Assembly: GCA_902805805.1 (NCBI GenBank)
Contig: CADCUE010000006.1
Span: 1-6,224 of the forward strand
Origin: an uncultured Frankineae bacterium
GTDB lineage: Bacteria > Actinomycetota > Actinomycetes > Mycobacteriales > SCTD01
Direction: 5' to 3'
Length of the DNA stretch: 6,224 nucleotides
Part shown: in pieces, positions 6,078-6,224 of the stretch
How positions within the stretch are numbered: position 1 is the stretch's first letter
How the letters are laid out: each line of letters opens with the position of its first letter
Translations under genes and position numbers: made by a program
Notes under the pieces: model-generated
Databases searched by the model: none
What the model was told of the DNA's origin: nothing
The model's input: only the letters and a program-made list of their open reading frames with translations

Positions 6078-6084
6078 CACCGGC

Positions 6085-6224
6085 ATGCAGATGAAGCTGG
6101 AGCTCGTGATCGTCCCGGTGGCCGACGTCGACCGGGCCCTCGCCTTCTACCGCGACGGCCTGGGCTTCGCCGAGGACCACGACGTGCGGCCCGCTGACGG
6201 CGTGCGTGTCGTCCAGCTGACGCC
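6085..6224 (+). CDS. VOC family protein (glyoxalase/bleomycin-resistance fold), 3'-truncated by window edge
   Basis: Only the first 46 codons are in the window and the frame is open to the right edge. They encode one beta-alpha-beta unit of the vicinal-oxygen-chelate fold: a first strand LELVIVPV, the signature helix VADVDRALAFYRDGLGF, and the DHDVRPADGVRVVQLTP strand. The histidine found at the end of the first strand in metal-dependent glyoxalases is absent here, as in many VOC members of unknown function, so neither the reaction nor metal use can be assigned. The ATG at 6085 is preceded at 7 nt by GGTAGG (6072-6077), a fair ribosome site, and is preferred over the ATG at 6091. It is divergent from the phosphoesterase, so its promoter probably overlaps the beginning of that gene. 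Confidence 0.85.
   Translation, partial: MQMKLELVIVPVADVDRALAFYRDGLGFAEDHDVRPADGVRVVQLT

Overview
The window is ordinary-looking chromosomal DNA from a very GC-rich (by eye roughly three quarters G+C) actinobacterium. The signs are the strong G/C third-position bias, the many GTG starts, the almost gap-free gene packing, and protein types common in high-GC Actinobacteria such as an MhuD-like heme monooxygenase, a DUF2236/MpaB-type oxygenase and a tandem-GNAT protein. The genus cannot be fixed from the sequence. No rRNA, tRNA, CRISPR array, insertion sequence, prophage gene or attachment site was seen.

Layout: (1) 1-1085 (+), the 3' part of a two-component sensor histidine kinase, cut by the left edge. 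(2) 1082-3507 (-), three closely spaced genes that look like one transcription unit, read in the order DUF2236/MpaB-type oxygenase (2650-3507), tandem GNAT acetyltransferase (1741-2628) and DedA-family membrane protein (1082-1711). The kinase and DedA genes converge so tightly that their stop codons share one CTAG. (3) 3508-3602, a 95-bp divergent intergenic region with short GGTTC/GAACC half-sites. (4) 3603-3941 (+), a small ABM-fold monooxygenase that closely resembles mycobacterial MhuD. (5) 3926-6052 (-), a second three-gene unit read in the order YfcE-like metallophosphoesterase (5549-6052), TSUP/TauE-type membrane transporter (4812-5552, start overlapping the upstream stop as GTGA) and alpha/beta hydrolase (3926-4786). 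The hydrolase overlaps the end of the monooxygenase gene by 16 bp. (6) 6085-6224 (+), the first 46 codons of a VOC (glyoxalase/bleomycin-resistance fold) protein, cut by the right edge.

The genes do not form an obvious single pathway. The most suggestive functional link is the divergent pair of a likely heme-degrading monooxygenase and a DUF2236 protein (a family with heme-dependent members), but this rests only on adjacency. No stretch over 300 bases lacks a gene. I found no convincing new defence, mobile or biosynthetic system; the findings are small-scale observations on gene overlaps, candidate operators and catalytic residues.
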